Assembly (NCBI GenBank): GCA_947457745.1
Contig: CANGWT010000023.1
Coordinates: 1-16,661, forward strand
DNA from: Burkholderiaceae bacterium
GTDB lineage: Bacteria > Pseudomonadota > Gammaproteobacteria > Burkholderiales > Burkholderiaceae
Reading direction: 5' to 3'
DNA: 16,661 nt
Each line of letters starts with the position of its first letter. The stretch's first letter is position 1. Under the pieces are notes generated by a model. That model had not been told where the DNA came from. It worked only from the letters and a program-made list of their open reading frames with translations, and did no database searches. Both the position numbers and the translations under genes were made by a program. Shown piece after piece: positions 14,773-16,661 of the stretch.

Positions 14773-15945
14773 TTGAAGCAAAACACAATCCAACTACGAG
14801 TTATCGATAGTCTTTCGCAGATTACCGAAGAAAAATGGAATTCTCTTTTATCGTCAAAATCGGGCCCATTTCTACAGTATGCATTTCTCAATACATTAGA
14901 AATAAGCGGATGTGTGGGCGGTAATACTGGTTGGCAAGTTGCTCACTTGCTCGTTGAGGACTCTGAAGCAAGACTGCTAGGTGCAATGCCGCTCTATCTT
15001 AAGCAACACTCCTATGGAGAGTTTGTTTTCGACTGGGCCTGGGCTCAAGCATACGAGCAGAACAATATGTCTTACTATCCAAAAGCGCTGTCTGCCATTC
15101 CCTTTACTCCAGTTCGTGGACCTAGAATGCTCGTAGCACAAACTGCCGATAAGGGTTCGGTACAACAGATCTTAGTCTCCGGCTTAAAGACACTTGTTGG
15201 TCAAAATGCACTCTCTTCTGCCCACGTTCTCTTTCCCGAGAGTAGCGAGTTATTAGAGCTAGAGAAGCAAGGATTTATGTTGCGTAACTCGGTACAGTTT
15301 CATTGGCAGAACATCGCTTACAAAGATTTTGAACAATTTCTTGTGGACCTCACAATGAAACGTCGGAAGAATATTCGGCGAGAGCGTGCATCTGTGGCCT
15401 TGCATAAAATATCTTATCGACACATTCCAGGATCAATAGCAACGAGAGAGGATTGGGCATTCTTTTATCGCTGCTATGAAAATACGTATATTGAGCACCG
15501 TTCTTCTCCCTATCTAACCGAACAGTGCATTCAAATGCTTGGAAGGGATATGCCTGAGAATTTTCATCTCATGATTGCCGTCCAGGATGAGAGGCCAATT
15601 GCATCATCGTTACTAGTTGTCGATCGCCCAAACTCAAAAGCATACGGGCGTTATTGGGGTGCAATCGAGCATATCCCCTGCCTACATTTTGAATTAGCTT
15701 ATTACCAGGCAATTGAGTATTGTATTAAGGAAGGTATTCAGATATTTGAAGGTGGTGCACAAGGCGAACACAAGATGGCTAGAGGTTTTTTACCAACCAC
15801 TCTGCAATCAGCGCATTGGATAGCGGATACCAGTTTTTCTAATGCAGTGAAGCGTTTTTTAGAGCGTGAACGTGAAGGTATGGCGGCTTATGTTGATGAG
15901 CTCGAACAGCACATCCCTTTGAAATCGTCTAAAGTACAGCCATGA
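14773..15945 (+). CDS. FemAB/GNAT-like protein (peptidoglycan biosynthesis/recognition family)
   Basis: A 390-residue protein of the PF04339 type, often annotated as GNAT N-acetyltransferase or peptidogalycan biosynthesis/recognition protein. Family hallmarks are GPRML around 115, the basic KRRKNIRRER at 196-205 and the near-C-terminal FEGGAQGEHKMARGFLP. The fold is the FemAB-like double GNAT domain, which in some relatives transfers aminoacyl groups. The acceptor here is unknown. The start is TTG at 14773: an in-frame TAG immediately precedes it and the next methionine is about residue 72. There is no Shine-Dalgarno, only a T-rich stretch (14757-14770). It lies 17 bases after gloA, and its stop overlaps the start of the DUF1289 gene (ATGA at 15942-15945). 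No membrane span or signal peptide is visible. Confidence 0.82.
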   Translation: MKQNTIQLRVIDSLSQITEEKWNSLLSSKSGPFLQYAFLNTLEISGCVGGNTGWQVAHLLVEDSEARLLGAMPLYLKQHSYGEFVFDWAWAQAYEQNNMSYYPKALSAIPFTPVRGPRMLVAQTADKGSVQQILVSGLKTLVGQNALSSAHVLFPESSELLELEKQGFMLRNSVQFHWQNIAYKDFEQFLVDLTMKRRKNIRRERASVALHKISYRHIPGSIATREDWAFFYRCYENTYIEHRSSPYLTEQCIQMLGRDMPENFHLMIAVQDERPIASSLLVVDRPNSKAYGRYWGAIEHIPCLHFELAYYQAIEYCIKEGIQIFEGGAQGEHKMARGFLPTTLQSAHWIADTSFSNAVKRFLEREREGMAAYVDELEQHIPLKSSKVQP

Positions 15946-16190
15946 CTGAATCTAATAACAACACACCAGAACAAGCTGGAGCAAATTCTTTAGCTGTTGG
16001 TGACGATAGCTCCGACTCCCCTTGTATTGGAGTTTGCACAACACTCTACGATGAAATTTGCCAAGGCTGTGGTCGCACTCTAGGCGAGGTCAGTAATTGG
16101 GTTTTCTTTAGCCAAGAAGAAAAAGATTCTGTATGGAAACGCATTCGTGCCGAGGGCACTGCAATGCGCTTCCAACGTCAGGCCAAGTAA
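15942..16190 (+). CDS. DUF1289 small cysteine-rich protein
   Basis: An 82-residue protein with a disordered, Asn/Gln/Ser-rich N-terminal part of about 25 residues. The DUF1289 motif follows: SPCIGVCTTLYDEICQGCGRT, with cysteines C28, C32, C40 and C43 spaced for one metal site, probably zinc or an Fe-S cluster. A C-terminal amphipathic stretch with the conserved EVSNWVFFSQEEKDSVWKRI follows. The function of the family is not known. It is translationally coupled to the upstream GNAT-like gene through the four-base ATGA overlap and ends 4 bases before the convergent ABC-F gene. The short length and complete motif indicate a whole gene. Confidence 0.85.
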   Translation: MTESNNNTPEQAGANSLAVGDDSSDSPCIGVCTTLYDEICQGCGRTLGEVSNWVFFSQEEKDSVWKRIRAEGTAMRFQRQAK

Positions 16191-16194
16191 GCAT

Positions 16195-16661
16195 TTAGCC
16201 AGCTAAAGCTTGGCTGCGTAAATACTCTTCGTAGGTTCCTGAGTAATCAGCAATCGTTCCATCCAGCTTCACTTCGAGGATGCGATTAGCTAACGCTGAG
16301 ACAAACTCACGATCATGAGATACGAAAATTAAAGTGCCTTCGTATTTCTCAAGAGCAATTTGCAAGCTCTCAATTGATTCCATATCCATGTGGTTAGTAG
16401 GCTCATCCATTGCAAGTACGTTGTGCTTTTGCAGCATTAACTTACCCCAAATCATGCGACCCTTTTCACCACCTGACAATACTTTGACAGACTTGCCGAT
16501 GTCATCACCAGAAAATAAGAGGCGACCTAAGGTGCCACGAATGACCTGATCATCATCACCAGTATTGCGCCACTCATTCATCCAGTCCATCAGGATTTCA
16601 TCTTTAGCGAATAGCTCTGTATTGTCCTGAGGCATGACACCAACATTGGCATTCTCCGCCC
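16195..16661 (-). CDS. ybiT: ABC-F ATPase, YbiT-type, N-terminal part outside the window
   Basis: The C-terminal portion of a soluble ABC-F protein, with about 155 codons present out of some 530. The frame is open to the window edge (AENANVGVMPQD before the first internal Met), so the gene continues beyond 16661. The second nucleotide-binding domain shows the ABC signature LSGGEKGR (16479-16456), Walker B LAMDEPTNHMD (16416 onward) and the switch region FVSHDRE. The phrase DWMNEW and GRLLFSGDD match E. coli YbiT best. ABC-F proteins act on the ribosome as translation factors; YbiT's exact role is less clear than that of EttA. The C-terminus stops shortly after the ABC domain (YEEYLRSQALAG), so there is no long coiled-coil tail as in Uup. 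It is convergent with the DUF1289 gene. Confidence 0.9.
   Translation of the reverse strand, partial: AENANVGVMPQDNTELFAKDEILMDWMNEWRNTGDDDQVIRGTLGRLLFSGDDIGKSVKVLSGGEKGRMIWGKLMLQKHNVLAMDEPTNHMDMESIESLQIALEKYEGTLIFVSHDREFVSALANRILEVKLDGTIADYSGTYEEYLRSQALAG

Noticed and set aside
16197..16215. Hairpin AGCCAGC/GCTTGGCT between the convergent DUF1289 and ybiT genes
   Set aside because: The stem has a bulge and a 4-base loop, there is no T-run on either side, and it lies inside the ybiT coding end, so it does not qualify as a terminator.
1..16661. Mobile element, CRISPR array, toxin-antitoxin or defence island
   Set aside because: No transposase, integrase, direct-repeat array, or defence gene was seen; nearly all genes are conserved housekeeping families.

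Overview
The window looks like a chromosomal segment of a free-living betaproteobacterium in the Burkholderiales, most probably Polynucleobacter or a close relative. I base this on moderate, AT-leaning base composition, short intergenic gaps, and the neighbourhoods mltG-tmk-holB-tatD and yciB-bolA-ppiC, which I recall from that order. This is recognition from memory, not a database result. No tRNA, rRNA, CRISPR array, insertion sequence, phage gene or attachment site is visible. No stretch longer than about 100 bases lacks a gene.

Layout. (1) 1-3192, plus strand: hydroxypyruvate isomerase (5' end cut by the window), tartronate semialdehyde reductase, a YqiA-like esterase and a membrane-anchored DUF3108 protein. 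The first two genes take hydroxypyruvate or glyoxylate-derived tartronate semialdehyde to D-glycerate. (2) 3226-8203, minus strand, transcribed mltG > tmk > holB > tatD > ankyrin protein > potassium-channel-like protein. The first five are tightly packed, with gaps of 11 bases or less or 4-base overlaps. The channel gene follows a 76-base gap that carries promoter-like sequence. (3) 8223-10115, plus strand, divergent from mltG: ygfZ (Fe-S related, folate-binding) and an NRDE/TANGO2-family gene. (4) 10134-10619, minus strand: a PaaI-type hotdog thioesterase. (5) 10675-14275, plus strand: selO, msrB, yciB, bolA and a secreted PpiC-type prolyl isomerase, closed by a clear intrinsic terminator at 14301-14330. 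(6) 14372-16190, plus strand: gloA, a FemAB/GNAT-like protein and a DUF1289 zinc-motif protein. (7) 16195-16661, minus strand: the C-terminal part of a YbiT-type ABC-F ATPase.

Most of the window is housekeeping: DNA replication (holB, tmk), cell wall (mltG), division and envelope (yciB), redox and protein repair (selO, msrB, ygfZ, bolA) and aldehyde detoxification (gloA). I did not find a convincing undescribed system. The places most worth a second look are the TVGYG channel beside an exported ankyrin protein, with opposed promoter-like elements and nested palindromes between them, and the selO-msrB pair, where SelO keeps the two cysteines used for redox control.
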